Shown here piece after piece: positions 12,001 through 22,170 of a stretch of 64,000 nt of DNA (within the stretch, counting starts at the first letter, position 1; every line of letters starts with the position of its first letter). Position numbers and translations under genes: made by a program. Where the stretch lies: NCBI GenBank assembly GCA_027382625.1, contig JAJKFJ010021879.1, forward strand, positions 1 through 64,000, written 5' to 3'. This DNA comes from Tetmemena sp. SeJ-2015. Its lineage: Eukaryota > Ciliophora > Spirotrichea > Sporadotrichida > Oxytrichidae. The notes under the pieces are model-generated. The model saw only the letters and a program-made list of their open reading frames with translations. It was not told where the DNA came from and did not search any database.

Positions 12001-14428
12001 GCTGTGAAGGAGAAGAGAACCTGCTGTCAAATAGATACATGCACAAGTACGCAGTTTGCATCATTAAATATAATGCAATTATCATTTGTCAAACCACTCC
12101 AATTGAAGGACCTCTTCTCTGAAAAATTAGTCTTTTATGCTATGTTTCTTCATTTCACTGTTCAAGGAGACAAGCAATTCACATACTACTGCTAGGAGTG
12201 CGTAAGGAACCCTGACTTCGAAGAGATATTTTTATATTCTTCTTACTTTATATTGCCTAGAGTATGCTACGCCATCAAAGCCCCAATTGATGAAATTGAA
12301 AGCAAAGAGTGGCTGGACTTAGTTAAAATGGACTCCAACATAGAAGAAGGAAGCAAAGAGTTTACAGATGATTTCACTAAAGTAAGAACTTCTTCAGCCA
12401 AGACTCCTTGGTACATAAGCTACACAAAGCTTACTGAGAGTATTGATGAGTACAATTTGAATGAGGAATCATACCTTCAGGCAAATGCAAACGATATCAA
12501 CCCACTTATCTTCTCATTAAGATTTTTATCTATGTCAGAATCGGCCAAGGATTCAGACCCAAGCAGTTGGAGTAACTTTAAATTATCTTGTCTTTTTACT
12601 TCCCACCATAGAACTTAAAAACTACTACCCTTCGCAAGACTACTACGGACTTAGGTTCACTCTTAGCCCTGACTTCCAATACACTCTTAATCAGCAAATT
12701 CTTGCAAAATTTATTAAATCCTAGATGAGACTAAGGAGCAATTTAATGTGTACGCTGAGGAGATGAAGAAATTCGAAGGTGATAAATATGATGAGGATCT
12801 ATACAAGTTTGTCGAGGACTTTTGCTATCAAAACAGAGATGTGCTCATCAAAGACATCAATCCTTTGACCATTGAACTTGATGAGAGACGTTTCAGTGAC
12901 AAGCTCAAGAAAATGCCTGAGCCTTCAAAGAGAAAGAGACTGCAAGTGCTTCTGGACTTTAATAAATACGCCTCTCAACTTGTGCCTTTCATCGATTACA
13001 ACACCAAACTTAGCTTAGAGGCTTCTGCGAGACTCAATGCTTACTTTATGAAGGCAAAGGAATACATCATGTATCAAGTCAAGTACAAGTATCAATCCGC
13101 TTATGTAAACAACCTTGAACAGTCCACTGAAAAGAAAGACATTCCTATCAACAGACTTCGTTCTTTGAGATTCTTCGAAAGTGGAAAGTGCGACCACACT
13201 GGAGAGTACACTGTCTTTGGATAGTGCTATAAGTTCCTTGCGAACAAGAAGTATGCTCCTATGATGGTGAACAACTCTACTGATAGAGCATGGAACTCTA
13301 AGTTCATAGGTGAGGGAAGTAATTGATTGATTATCTTGAAATTTTAAAGTATCGATGTTGGTGGACCCTACAGAGAGACCTTCTTCGAAATGTGTAAGGA
13401 ACTACAATCTCACGCCCTTCCACTTTTGATCCCGACATCCAATCATAAGAATGATTTTGGAGAGCACAGAGATAAGTGGATACCTTGCTCATCATCATCC
13501 TCACCATCTCACATGGCTATGTTTGAATTCCTGGGTGCTCTTATTGGAATGAGTATCAGATGCTCTTAAATCCTCAACCTAAACTTCCTAAATTTCCTTT
13601 TTAAACTTCCCCTCAGTGTTCTGGAAGAAGATTATTGATGAGCCTCTGGACAGATCAGACTTGAACATGATTGACAGCTACTGTCTTTAAATGCTCGATG
13701 GAATTAAGAACCTTGCCTAGACTCTTCCAGAGAAAGAATTCCAAGAGTATCATGACTAGAAGTTTGTGACTTGCCTCACTGACGGTACCGAGATAGAACT
13801 TGTACCTGGATTATTTTTTAATGGTGGTAAGAACAAGATATTGACTCAGGAGAATACCGATGACTACTTCCACTTGGTTATGCAAGCAAGACTTAATGAG
13901 TTTGATAAACAAATGAAAGCTATTAAGCAAGGTATTGGTATGGTCTTCCCTCCTTTCCTTAATAAACTCTACACCTGGAAAGAGCTTGAGTACTTCTTAT
14001 ATTTTTTACAAGGTTTGTGGTAAGCCATCAATTGACTTGCATCATTTAAAGGCCATTTCCAAATACTCTGGCTGCACTGAAGATGACGAAACTGTGAAGA
14101 GATTCTGGAGAGTGCTCGAGAGCTTCTCTGATGAGGAAAAGTCCCTCTATTTGAAGTTCGTTTGGGGAAGATCCAGACTTCCTCTAGTTGATGAGAAGTT
14201 TGGCGATAAGCACACAATCAAGCTTATCCAACCGCCTAATTGTATTTTTATTGTGACCAGACTCTTCCCATCGCTCATACTTGCTTCTTTGCAATAGATG
14301 TGCCTAAATACTCAACTGAGGATATCATGAGAGAGAAATTCCTCTATGCAGTCAAGTTCTGCTAAGCTATTGATACTGACGGTAGTCCCTACGAAATCCT
14401 TGGAGAGTAATCCGATGAAGACTTCTGA
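1..14428 (+). CDS. Giant RCC1/ZZ/HECT E3 ubiquitin ligase, 5' end cut by window
   Basis: Transfers ubiquitin to substrates through a C-terminal HECT domain. The paralogue at 14776 suggests the start codon lies about 53 bp before base 1. A GT-AG intron sits at 465-501. RCC1-like repeats occupy about 10440-11860. A ZZ-type zinc finger (about 11990-12220) becomes readable only after two IESs are removed. The HECT domain spans about 13350-14428, with the conserved GGP..E region, a P.P.FWK stretch, the VPGGKN loop and the HTC motif. The catalytic Cys codon is 14282-14284 and the stop is TGA at 14426-14428. Many in-frame TAA/TAG codons read as Gln. IESs listed separately break the frame at 264, 322, 1064, 1653, 12059, 12118, 13322, 13589, 13810, 13994 and 14244. 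Other breaks (about 860-990, 7340-7600, 11020-11400) are probably further IESs or introns. The family call rests on the HECT end; the middle is unassigned. Confidence 0.85.
264..284. other. IES, pointer TTC (21 bp)
   Basis: Direct repeats TTC at 261-263 and 282-284. Removal joins codons for SKF to YKYGFC. It is a multiple of 3 so the frame does not reveal it, but the paralogue carries a 20 bp insert at the same site with pointer TTCA, whose removal is needed to stay in frame. Confidence 0.7.
322..336. other. IES, pointer ATA (15 bp)
   Basis: ATA repeats at 319-321 and 334-336. Excision gives KYDTDFEKHF. The paralogue has a 14 bp insert at the identical position with the same pointer, where excision is obligatory for the frame. 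Confidence 0.7.
1064..1085. other. IES, pointer CTATG (22 bp)
   Basis: CTATG at 1059-1063 and 1081-1085. Without excision the frame meets TGA at 1084. With excision it reads HKLNYDISEEIGR. The paralogue has a drifted 29 bp insert at the same codon. Confidence 0.88.
1653..1681. other. IES, pointer GATT (29 bp)
   Basis: GATT at 1649-1652 and 1678-1681. Excision converts a frame ending in TGA into KSKFDLDDEEEEEKEE, followed by a long Gln-rich open stretch. Confidence 0.82.
12059..12088. other. IES in ZZ finger, pointer TTTG (30 bp)
   Basis: TTTG at 12055-12058 and 12085-12088. Excision gives HKYAVCQTTPIEGP, matching the His-Cys...Pro-Ile-Gly spacing of ZZ-type zinc fingers. Confidence 0.78.
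12118..12151. other. IES in ZZ finger, pointer CTTC (34 bp)
   Basis: CTTC at 12114-12117 and 12148-12151. Left in place it brings TGA into frame at 12120. Excision joins IEGPL to HFTVQGD and leads to YYCQEC. Confidence 0.82.
13322..13351. other. IES at start of HECT domain, pointer AAGTA (30 bp)
   Basis: AAGTA at 13317-13321 and 13347-13351. The insert contains in-frame TGA. Excision yields GEGSIDVGGPYRE, the conserved opening of HECT domains. Confidence 0.9.
13589..13610. other. IES in HECT domain, pointer TAAACTTCC (22 bp)
   Basis: A nine-base repeat at 13580-13588 and 13602-13610. Excision (length 1 mod 3) joins the MSIRCSQILNLNF frame to PSVFWKKIIDEPL. Confidence 0.85.
13810..13824. other. 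IES in HECT domain, pointer TGG (15 bp)
   Basis: TGG at 13807-13809 and 13822-13824. The insert is in frame and would add five residues (translated LFFNG). Excision restores ELVPGGKN, the conserved HECT loop. Confidence 0.78.
13994..14009. other. IES in HECT domain, pointer TAC (16 bp)
   Basis: TAC at 13991-13993 and 14007-14009. Excision fixes a frame break and gives WKELEYKVCGKPSID, matching the HECT motif with LE..VCG. Confidence 0.88.
14244..14254. other. IES next to HECT active site, pointer TTGT (11 bp)
   Basis: TTGT at 14240-14243 and 14251-14254. Excision joins QPPNC to DQTLPIAHTCFF. Retention shifts the frame before the catalytic Cys. Confidence 0.9.
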
Positions 14429-14775
14429 GAGTCTTCAAGCAATGCCAAGTTGTGAACTTAGGCTTTTATTTAGAGTCTTAAAGATTCTTTCATTCTTGTT
14501 TCTCAGCTTTATAATGAGCTAGGAACAATATTATCACAACCAGAGATGAGCAATCATTTCTTAATTTCAATTTAAAACCGCCATAAACTCATTCTTCTTT
14601 GGTTATAGGGTGATAAATGAGGTGAATCTTTTCTGAAATATACTAATTAATTATTATTGAGAATCCTAGCTAGCTAAGTAAGTGGCAAAGATATTCTTTG
14701 GCAGCAGTGCCGTCTGACAAACATTTCTTCAATCCTAATGACTTCATTTAGAAAACTATCTTTATTTTTGTATCT
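14429..14775. other. Intergenic spacer
   Basis: About 350 bp between the HECT gene stop and its partial paralogue. AT-rich, with no convincing coding frame, RNA gene or repeat. Confidence 0.5.
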
Positions 14776-16671
14776 ATGGGTAACTAATCGCTAAAGACGG
14801 CCTTCAAAGGTCATCTTAAGAATGAGTTTGCAGAAGAAATGAGTTTCCACATGAATGATATATTTATTTGTCTTTATTCTTGAATGCTGAGTTCTTGTTT
14901 GAAAACTCTCTGATAAACATGATCTACGACAAAGTGAAGAAGGAGAAAGTGCAAGGGGAATTCGAAGTCGAAACCACCCTCAAGGAAACCAACAACTAAG
15001 TTAACGCACATCTCGAGGATGTACTCACCAAGAAGCTGATTGCTGAAATTCACCAGAATATCACAGCTGGCTTTTCATCTCCAGAGGCTAACATTGACTA
15101 CTTAAAGGAGCCCAGTAAGTTCAGAGAATCAATATTTCATTCAACAAATATGGCTTCTGCCATCTTTATAAATATGATACTTAACTTAAAATATAGACTT
15201 CGAGAAGCACTTTGCAGTTTACTGTCCCACTGAGGTGAGTGAGTTCACACTTCTCCAGCAAAAGAAGTTCTTCATTCTCTATAATCTCTATGTTGAGAAG
15301 TACAAAGAAGCAAAGAAAGAGGTAAGATTCTTCCCCCTTGAATTGTAAATGAACTATAGGGTGCTGGTTTCTTCGACTTTGTGCGAAGATTCTTTGAAGA
15401 AAAGGACTCGATGGACCACTCAGAGGCGCTTTAGATTTCTTTGCAAGGTGGTCTGAAGTTTTCAATCCATCTCTTGAGAGAGATTTCCAACACACAGCCA
15501 TCTTTGCTCACCTCCTCTTTGAGATACCTCTATGAGAATTTCCGCAACGCTTCTCCCATGTCACTCTATGGCATCAACAAAACTTTCTTCGTCTCAGACC
15601 AAGCCATTAACGAAGCAAGGGACTTCCTCACTCAAATTATTGAGGGTGCTCAGAACTAGCCATAGAAAGATGATGAGACTAAAGAGATGGCTCTTAAAAT
15701 GATCCTTGTCCTAGGTAAATTAAAGACTTAAAGAGTTAATTAAAAAGAATGAGTTTCGCAAAAATACTCTTAGACCCTCGTTTTATTGTCAAATTTCTAT
15801 AATTTCTTAACTTATTAACTTCAAATACCACTCTCTAACTAAGTTTATCATGAGAGCTAATGTTGAGGACTTTGTGCATGGTCTGAATCTGATTGAAAAG
15901 CACAAACTAAACTATGAACTGTTTATAACGATAATTCTTTTTATGACATTTCTGAGGAGATCGGGAGAATAAACTTCGACATTGAGGAGAGTGCGCTCAA
16001 CCCTCGCAAATTCCAGGAAATCGAGAAAGTGAAGCAAGACATCAATCTGTTCTTCATCAGACAACTTATCAATGACGACACCAAATCCCTTACCAAGAAT
16101 TTGGGTTTCACTACTGACGGCCAGTATTTCTACCTCCACCTCAAACACCACGGACTGTTTAAGATTGGCAACGGAGAGAGTGGAGATCAGATGGCAGGAA
16201 AGGTCTATGCTCACAAAAGCTACAGAAACAGTGAGAGATGCAAGCTGCTCTACCTCAACGGACGAATTCTGGTCAGATCGCAGGCTGCGACTTCCAAGCC
16301 CTTCTTCATTTAAGCTTTTTGTATTTTGGATCCAGTAACACTTGAGGAGGTGACTGACTTGCCAATAGTCTCAGACAAATCAAACCTGATAAGTATGGAA
16401 TGGAAAGAGGACAAGGACAACAATAGATACTTGGGAGTTACTCCTCTCTTCTCAGAGAGCAACTACATCTACTGCATTTCTTGCAAGAAGCCAGAGAAAG
16501 GTAAGTCCCGATCAGTCTTCTACTCGCTTTCTCGAATAACCGATTGATTTAGATTAGGTAGTTATATTTGAAAAGAGAAGCGAGTATCTTAAATATACTT
16601 AGAAAAAACAGATAAAGAGAAGAAGAAGTTCAGTGAGCTCATATAGAGAGCGAAAAAGCGTCCCTTCCTGA
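14776..16671 (+). CDS. Partial paralogue of the HECT ligase N-terminus
   Basis: Begins ATG GGT AAC and, from 14830, runs nearly identical to 1-1640 of the giant gene, then diverges at about 16500. The duplicated part lacks the RCC1, ZZ and HECT domains, so a ligase function is unlikely. Four IESs (14858-14886, 15124-15143, 15180-15193, 15917-15945) must go to keep it open, and after that it is in frame, so it is not simply a broken copy. A GT-AG intron lies at about 15332-15369. A second apparent intron, at about 16500-16552, leads to a novel short tail ending at TGA 16669-16671. The end faces the calcyphosin gene 70 bp away. It may be a transcribed short gene or a germline-only duplicate. 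Confidence 0.65.
14858..14886. other. IES absent from the paralogous copy, pointer TGAATG (29 bp)
   Basis: TGAATG at 14852-14857 and 14881-14886 flanks an AT-rich insert with a TATTTATTTG core. The giant gene copy at about 23-36 has an uninterrupted single TGAATG here. Confidence 0.9.
15124..15143. other. IES, pointer TTCA (20 bp), homologous to 264-284
   Basis: TTCA at 15120-15123 and 15140-15143. Excision gives PSKFNKYGFCHLY in frame; retention shifts the frame. Confidence 0.85.
15180..15193. other. IES, pointer ATA (14 bp), homologous to 322-336
   Basis: ATA at 15177-15179 and 15191-15193. Excision gives YKYDIDFEKHF. Confidence 0.82.
15917..15945. other. IES, pointer TATG (29 bp), homologous to 1064-1085
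   Basis: TATG at 15913-15916 and 15942-15945. Same codon position as in the giant gene, but the insert is 7 bp longer and almost unrelated in sequence, and the pointer is one base shorter. Confidence 0.86.
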
Positions 16672-16741
16672 TCACCTGCCTTCATTCTTTAGCTAGTGTT
16701 GGTTTGGACTTAGTATTGCCTCCTAAGCTCTCTTACAGAGC

Positions 16742-17782
16742 TCAGTCGAGTTTCCAGGCAGTCTTCATGAGTTGCACGAAGTGGTCGTCGTTATCGATTG
16801 AGGCGGAGACGGCGGAGTAGTAATCGTTCCACTCATCTCTCTGGATCTTTCCGTCCTTGTTTCTATCGCCGAAGTTAGCGAGGAACTCAAGGAAGACCTG
16901 ATCCTCAGTCATCTCGCCGGAGATGACCTTGGGGTGGAAGGTGGTGTTATAAACTCCCTTGAGGTCAGCAGCCTCGATGCAACCGTTTCCGTCCTTATCG
17001 AACTTGAGGAAGGCCTTGTCAGTCATGGCTTGTCTCTTGGCGTTCATCTTTCCCTATAAGAATTGACCGTTAGGCGCACCACTTTAGTAATTGGGAACTT
17101 ACTCTGACTCCAACTAGGAACTCGTCGAAGTTGATGTGACCATCTCCGTCAGTGTCGAAGTAGGACATGAGAGCCTAATAGCAAAGATATTAAGAACGGT
17201 TCTCACGATTTCAAAGAACGCTCATATTGGCAAGCAAGAAAGAATCTTCTTATTTATTAAATCGATAACTCTTCGATTATAATATTCACAATTTATAATA
17301 ATTGCCTATGTCAAAATGAGATCAAAGACTATCATTTGTTATTGCAATAGTATCTAAGGGCTTAGAGGCCGAGGCGATCAAATTGAAACGACTGTACTTA
17401 CATCAGCTTCAGCCTTGGTAATCTTGACACCGTTCTCTTGCATGCCAACGAAGAACTCTCCAGCATCGACCTTTCTGTTTCCGTCGTAGGAGTCAAGAGC
17501 TCTGAAGGTTCTTCCAAGTCCTCTGATGGTGGTGGAGCCTCTGGCGTTCAGCTGCTCTCTAAGTCTGTTCAGCACTACAATGCAACCGTTAGCAAAATAC
17601 ATCATCTCAACAAATTAAAGCAATACTGAAGCTCATCCCACTCAGACCAGACTCCAGCGAAAGGAATTACTTCAACTGAGCTACTGATAGTGAAGCAAAG
17701 ACCAATCTGCGGGAGTGAAGGCGGCAGGCAAGGGAGGTGCGCAAGACTTACCATCGATTACGTTAACCTTCTGTTGTTACAT
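16742..17782 (-). CDS. Calcyphosin-like EF-hand calcium-binding protein
   Basis: A cytosolic Ca2+-binding protein with four EF-hand-type segments. Start ATG at 17782-17780 (MQQQKVNVIDG), TGA at 16742-16744. Three conventional GT-AG introns fit without frame problems: about 17574-17750, 17175-17402 and 17051-17102. The joined protein is about 190 residues, usual for the calcyphosin family. Ca2+-loop residues are visible: DTDGDGHINFDEF, DKDGNGCIEAADL and DRNKDGKIQRDEW, plus a weaker N-terminal loop around LDSYDGNRKVD. No IES was found in this gene, unlike its neighbours. Calcyphosin-like proteins are common in ciliates; a ciliary role is possible but not shown. Confidence 0.9.
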
Positions 17783-17948
17783 TTCTACCTAACCTATCTC
17801 AATTATAAATTATATTTCCTAAGCACTCTAAGAATTTAAATGGAACTTTCTCCTCCACCCACCCACACACTTTCAAATTTTATTTCTTGTCAGTGTAATA
17901 GTAGAATAAGGGAATTTTACAGATTAAATAAATGAGCTAATTGATGAT

Positions 17949-20470
17949 TCACATGTGCTTTTCTTGGGCTCTTCTTGCGAGTTCCTTGGCTGAGGGAGCC
18001 TAGTCATAGATCTTGGGCTTGATTACTTCCATCGACCTCTTTAAGTTCTAAAGCCATTATAATGAAAAAGTTTAAAAAGATTACAATTCTTTCAAGCTTG
18101 GTGCCTGGGAGGTATTCTGGGATACCCATGAAGTTTCTGAACTTCAAGCTGCGGAACAGATTCAAGATTATTATCGCTAGATTAAGATTCTTAAGTTCTC
18201 TATTTTTAAATAAAAGAGAGTTTCATATTAATGCTATGGTTATTTATACCTTCTACCTATTTGTAATTTTATGTAATGTTTTGAGTAGCTGAACCATGGA
18301 AGAAGCAATCCAATAAAGATTGAAAGCTGCTGGGAAAGTCATCCAGATGGGGATGGAGATGCAAGGGAGGATGTAGACGTACTTTCTGAATTTTCTGAGG
18401 GTAGGACTTGCAGATACATTTGAAGTTGACAATATATTCAGGATGGTAATTAAAAAACTTAAAGTAATTTTTTTCTCATGTAATAATTTTGTAAATTATC
18501 TAATTAGAATATATTTTAAGGAGTGAAATCAAACCTCCGACCATAGGGAGGATGCAATATGGATCGGGAGCGGAGAGATCTTTGAACCACAAGAATCCCT
18601 CACTCAAGATTGCCGGGTTCAAGTCATAGTTGAAGGACACTCTGTTGATCATGGAAATGTAGACCAAGTGGACAGGCATTTGGAACAGATTGACCATGGA
18701 TATCATCATGTAAACTCCGTGGTCTTTCCTCATCCTCATCAGCTTTTGTCGCTCAATCTTAGCTGCCTCCGTATTCTATCAAAACATAATCACTCACAAT
18801 TTAACTCCTTTATCATCCAAGATTGACTAAATTAAAAGAAAAAACTATTAATTATTTTCATAATTTTAAACATATTAATTTTAAAATATCATTTGATTAT
18901 TGTTTATTGTTTAGCATAAAAATGAAGCTCTACTTACTCCTGATTATTGGTACCTCTTCATGTTGGCTTGAATATCCTCGATGTCTGGCTGCAGTAGCTT
19001 CATTTTGATGGCCACAATTTACTAAAATTGTCACAATTGGGAATTCTCTTACAGAGTAAATCAAGAAGGGCACAAATATTTTAGTTATAACAATGAGAAT
19101 TTATAAATCTTATATAAAGTAAGAAGATATAGAATATATTATGGAGGGATTAATTATGGACTGCTTAAAAATATGTTTTATAATATTGATTTGGTAAGCA
19201 GAGATGTGGAAAGAAGACCCAGACCCATTCCCATTCAAACCATGATATCGAATAAATAATATCCACTAAGCATAGCATTATAAATCAAAACTCAATAAAT
19301 TTTAATCTCTCAATCTCACAAATATACTTTTAAAATAAAAGGATTATAATTCCCCATTGCTCAGCTGCGGTAATCCAAAGATTGTAAAAAGTCTAATCAA
19401 GGAAAGACACGTACTCCCAAAATCCATAAGTAGAAACCTATAAGCAATTATTCAATATCGCTAACAAATAATTATAAATTTGATGAATAATACTCACTTC
19501 TATTTTATATTTCTTAAATTTTATTTTCGTAAAATAAAAAAATATATGGTCAGTATTCCAACAAAATGAATGGACTCAATGAATTTAACTAAAGATAGAT
19601 TAATGGTTAATTTTGAAAATATCACTTTTATATCTTTTAAATAAATTGTCTTATTTTTTAAGCTTGCTAAGATATTATATTCAATATCTAAATTTTATAA
19701 ATTATGCAATTATTGTTTAATCAAGAGAAATAATCGAAACTTACTCCTTGGACTAAATTGGCAGTGTCCTTGGGCAGTAGACTCATAAGTGTAGAAAGAG
19801 TGTCGTTTCCATCAAACTAAAAGCAATTTATCACAAAAATAAATCATAATTGTATTTAACGAATGAATTGGAGAATTTGTAATGTTTTTGAAGTCTTCAT
19901 TTCCCCATTTCATTTAGAGATGCTTTTTAATCAAATAATTTTACCAAAATAAATTAATCTTTTTTACTCTATTCTATTTAAAGAGTAAAATACTCGATAT
20001 TTTTAATCTTCCTAAAGTAATAATTTTAATATATTTTTGCTGATTCGTATTCTTTTATTAGTCAAAACTAAAAATAAAAATGCTAGTCAACAAAGAATAT
20101 TAGTAACATGTTTTTAATTTGATAGTATTTTTTTAATTTTGAATAAAATGGAAATTTTAAATTAAATTTAAGATGAAACATCTATAGATTATCACTTACA
20201 TAAGGAATTTCTTTGGCTGTATTATAAGCAGTAGAGAGTTATTATCATCAAACAAAAACATTTTTTTAAATAAGATTAAAAAATTTTATTATTTTTTTTA
20301 ATTTTAAAAAAAATTTTTTTTAAAAAATTGTTTTTTTTTAAAATCTTTTTAAAATTTATAAAAAAATTTTTGAAAAAATTTAAAAATTGGAATTCGCTCC
20401 TATGTATTCTGCGGTCTTAAAGATACTTTCAGCTGATCCATCAGACACCACTGGATTATTAGCTGCTGAA
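17949..20470 (-). CDS. OXA1: Mitochondrial OXA1/YidC-type membrane insertase, split
   Basis: Inserts proteins into the mitochondrial inner membrane. C-terminal segments are clear: GFLWFKDLSAPDPYCILP with preceding helices (18500-18740), a YVYILPC..IPIWMTFPAAFNLYW helix (about 18290-18400), FMGIPEYLPG (about 18100-18165) and a charged tail to TGA at 17949. Upstream segments include AIKMKLLQPDIEDIQANMKRYQQ (about 18950-19010), VPFLIYSVREFPIV (19039-19080), MGMGLGLLSTSLLTK (about 19185-19240), a WEYVSFLDQ segment (about 19365-19440), a hydrophilic segment at 19745-19820 and Ala/Ser-rich ones at about 20185-20470. Gaps between them are AT-rich introns or IESs. The true 5' end and mitochondrial presequence were not located. 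Confidence 0.82.
19020..19038. other. IES in OXA1, pointer CACAATT (19 bp)
   Basis: CACAATT at 19013-19019 and 19032-19038 (plus strand). Excision on the minus strand joins REFPIV to AIKMKLLQPDIED, restoring a single frame. Confidence 0.87.
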
Positions 20471-21015
20471 AAATGCCTAACCCCTATTTATATACCATAA
20501 TTTTTATAATAGCTGACTATATAAATACTCTTTTTAAATCTATTTGGTTAGCTCTGTGAAATTTGAAATTTTTTTTGAAAATCCCTTATTTTAAATTTTG
20601 GGAAAAAAAATTTAATTTTGGGTTGGGGATTTTTATTAATTTAAATTTTTTAAATGAAAAAATTATTTTTAAATCGATTTTTTAAATTTTTAAAAAAAAA
20701 AAAGAAGGGTTTTTTAAATTGAAAATTTTATGCTTATATCTTTATGAAAGATTTTTAAAATCCACAGTAGTTAATAATCCTTATTTATCTTATAAATATA
20801 TTATATTAGGCTACAAAATACGAGGATAAGTTATTACCATTCGAAAATAAATTAAATATAAATATCAAATTTAACAATATCTTTTAAATTTAAAAAAATA
20901 TGAATTTTAGTTAAAAAATTTTTTTAAAAATATTTTAAAATTAAGGGAAATTTTTTTAAAATCCATTAAAAAATTAACTTAAAAAAAAATAATTAAAAAG
21001 GGTTTTCAGAAATTT
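20240..21015. repeat. A/T homopolymer-rich low-complexity tracts
   Basis: Three stretches (about 20255-20390, 20555-20720 and 20885-21010) consist almost only of A and T runs, with isolated GGG/GGGG. They interrupt the 5' part of OXA1 and its upstream region. Similar text recurs at 49130-49440. No coding frame. Could be real AT-rich IES or intergenic DNA, or poorly resolved consensus. Confidence 0.6.
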
Positions 21016-22170
21016 TTGCATTAAAAAATATTTATAATTTACTAAATTTTGATTATAAGATTAAAGAGTTACATATTATTTTATTATACATTACTTTGAG
21101 AATAGTAAATGAGATAATCCATAACTTAATTAGCCACCAACAATAGAACATCATAAAAAGTAAGTACAGAAGCAAAGCAAATATTTTAATTGTTTTTATT
21201 TGCCCTAGTAAACTGCTAAATATACCACTGAATTTATAAAAAAATAGAATTAAATATATTTAATTATTTAAAATAGATATGAGATTTGCATTGATTTGGC
21301 TCAGATTTAAATAGTTATTAAGGCATTCGATAGATTCTTAATTTCGAAGAACTTTATATTCTGAAATTTTTGTGAGAGATTATCATTCAATTCAAAGTTA
21401 TTAACTACATAAGAATTCAGTTAACAGATATTATTGAGAATAAAAGGAGTGGCGAGAATTATTTTTATCTCTATATAGAGGTAATAAGGAGTTGAATAAA
21501 GAAGAAAGTCATACAAAATTTTAATTGGTTATCGAAAAAACTACAGATAGGGATATTTAGAACCATTTTAACTACGACAAAGTTGCAATCTTCTTTTTTA
21601 TTTTTTTAATCAATCATCGATTTTATTAAATTATAAATTATAATAATATATCAAATCTAATTATATTATATTAACATGGTTTAGGCCTTGGATAATTTCA
21701 AATTTATTTATAATAATCTTCTTAATTGTGATTAAAGGATAGAGAGGAGTAATGTCACACAACGAATCTGTATTAAGGGGTGAAAATTTGTGATTCTATT
21801 TCAAAATAGCTAAATTTTTAATTAGAGATATTAAAAGGGAAGGAATTTTCTCTACTAAAAATTAAACTTCATTGTAAAAAATTTAAAATCCACAACATAA
21901 TTAAGGTTCTCTTATGAAACTTCGATTATCTTTTATTACTTCAATGAATGTATAGAAATTAAATCCGGGATAAATTTCCTTTCAAAAGCATACAAAGAAT
22001 TTCAACTAAAGTTTCTAAAGTTTGCTATATATAAAACCTTTTAGAAAATTGAGCTAGGATTCATTGAATTAATTATTACCAATATTAGCATCATCTTAGA
22101 TTTAAATAAGGATTACTTGAGTAGAATTTAGTATCTTAGAAATATTTTATAAAAGGTTTGGACTAAGGAC
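20475..22170. other. AT-rich non-coding stretch
   Basis: About 1.7 kb with no frame showing family similarity or sustained non-AT codon use. May hold the missing OXA1 5' segment, IESs or plain intergenic DNA. Confidence 0.45.

Noticed and set aside
12230..12253. A further IES with pointer ATAT in the ZZ region
   Set aside because: Length 24 bp keeps the frame either way and no motif decides it, so it was left out of the feature list.
14776..16671. Second HECT copy is a frameshifted pseudogene
   Set aside because: The two apparent one-base deletions at about 15140 and 15180 vanish once homologous IESs are excised in both copies.
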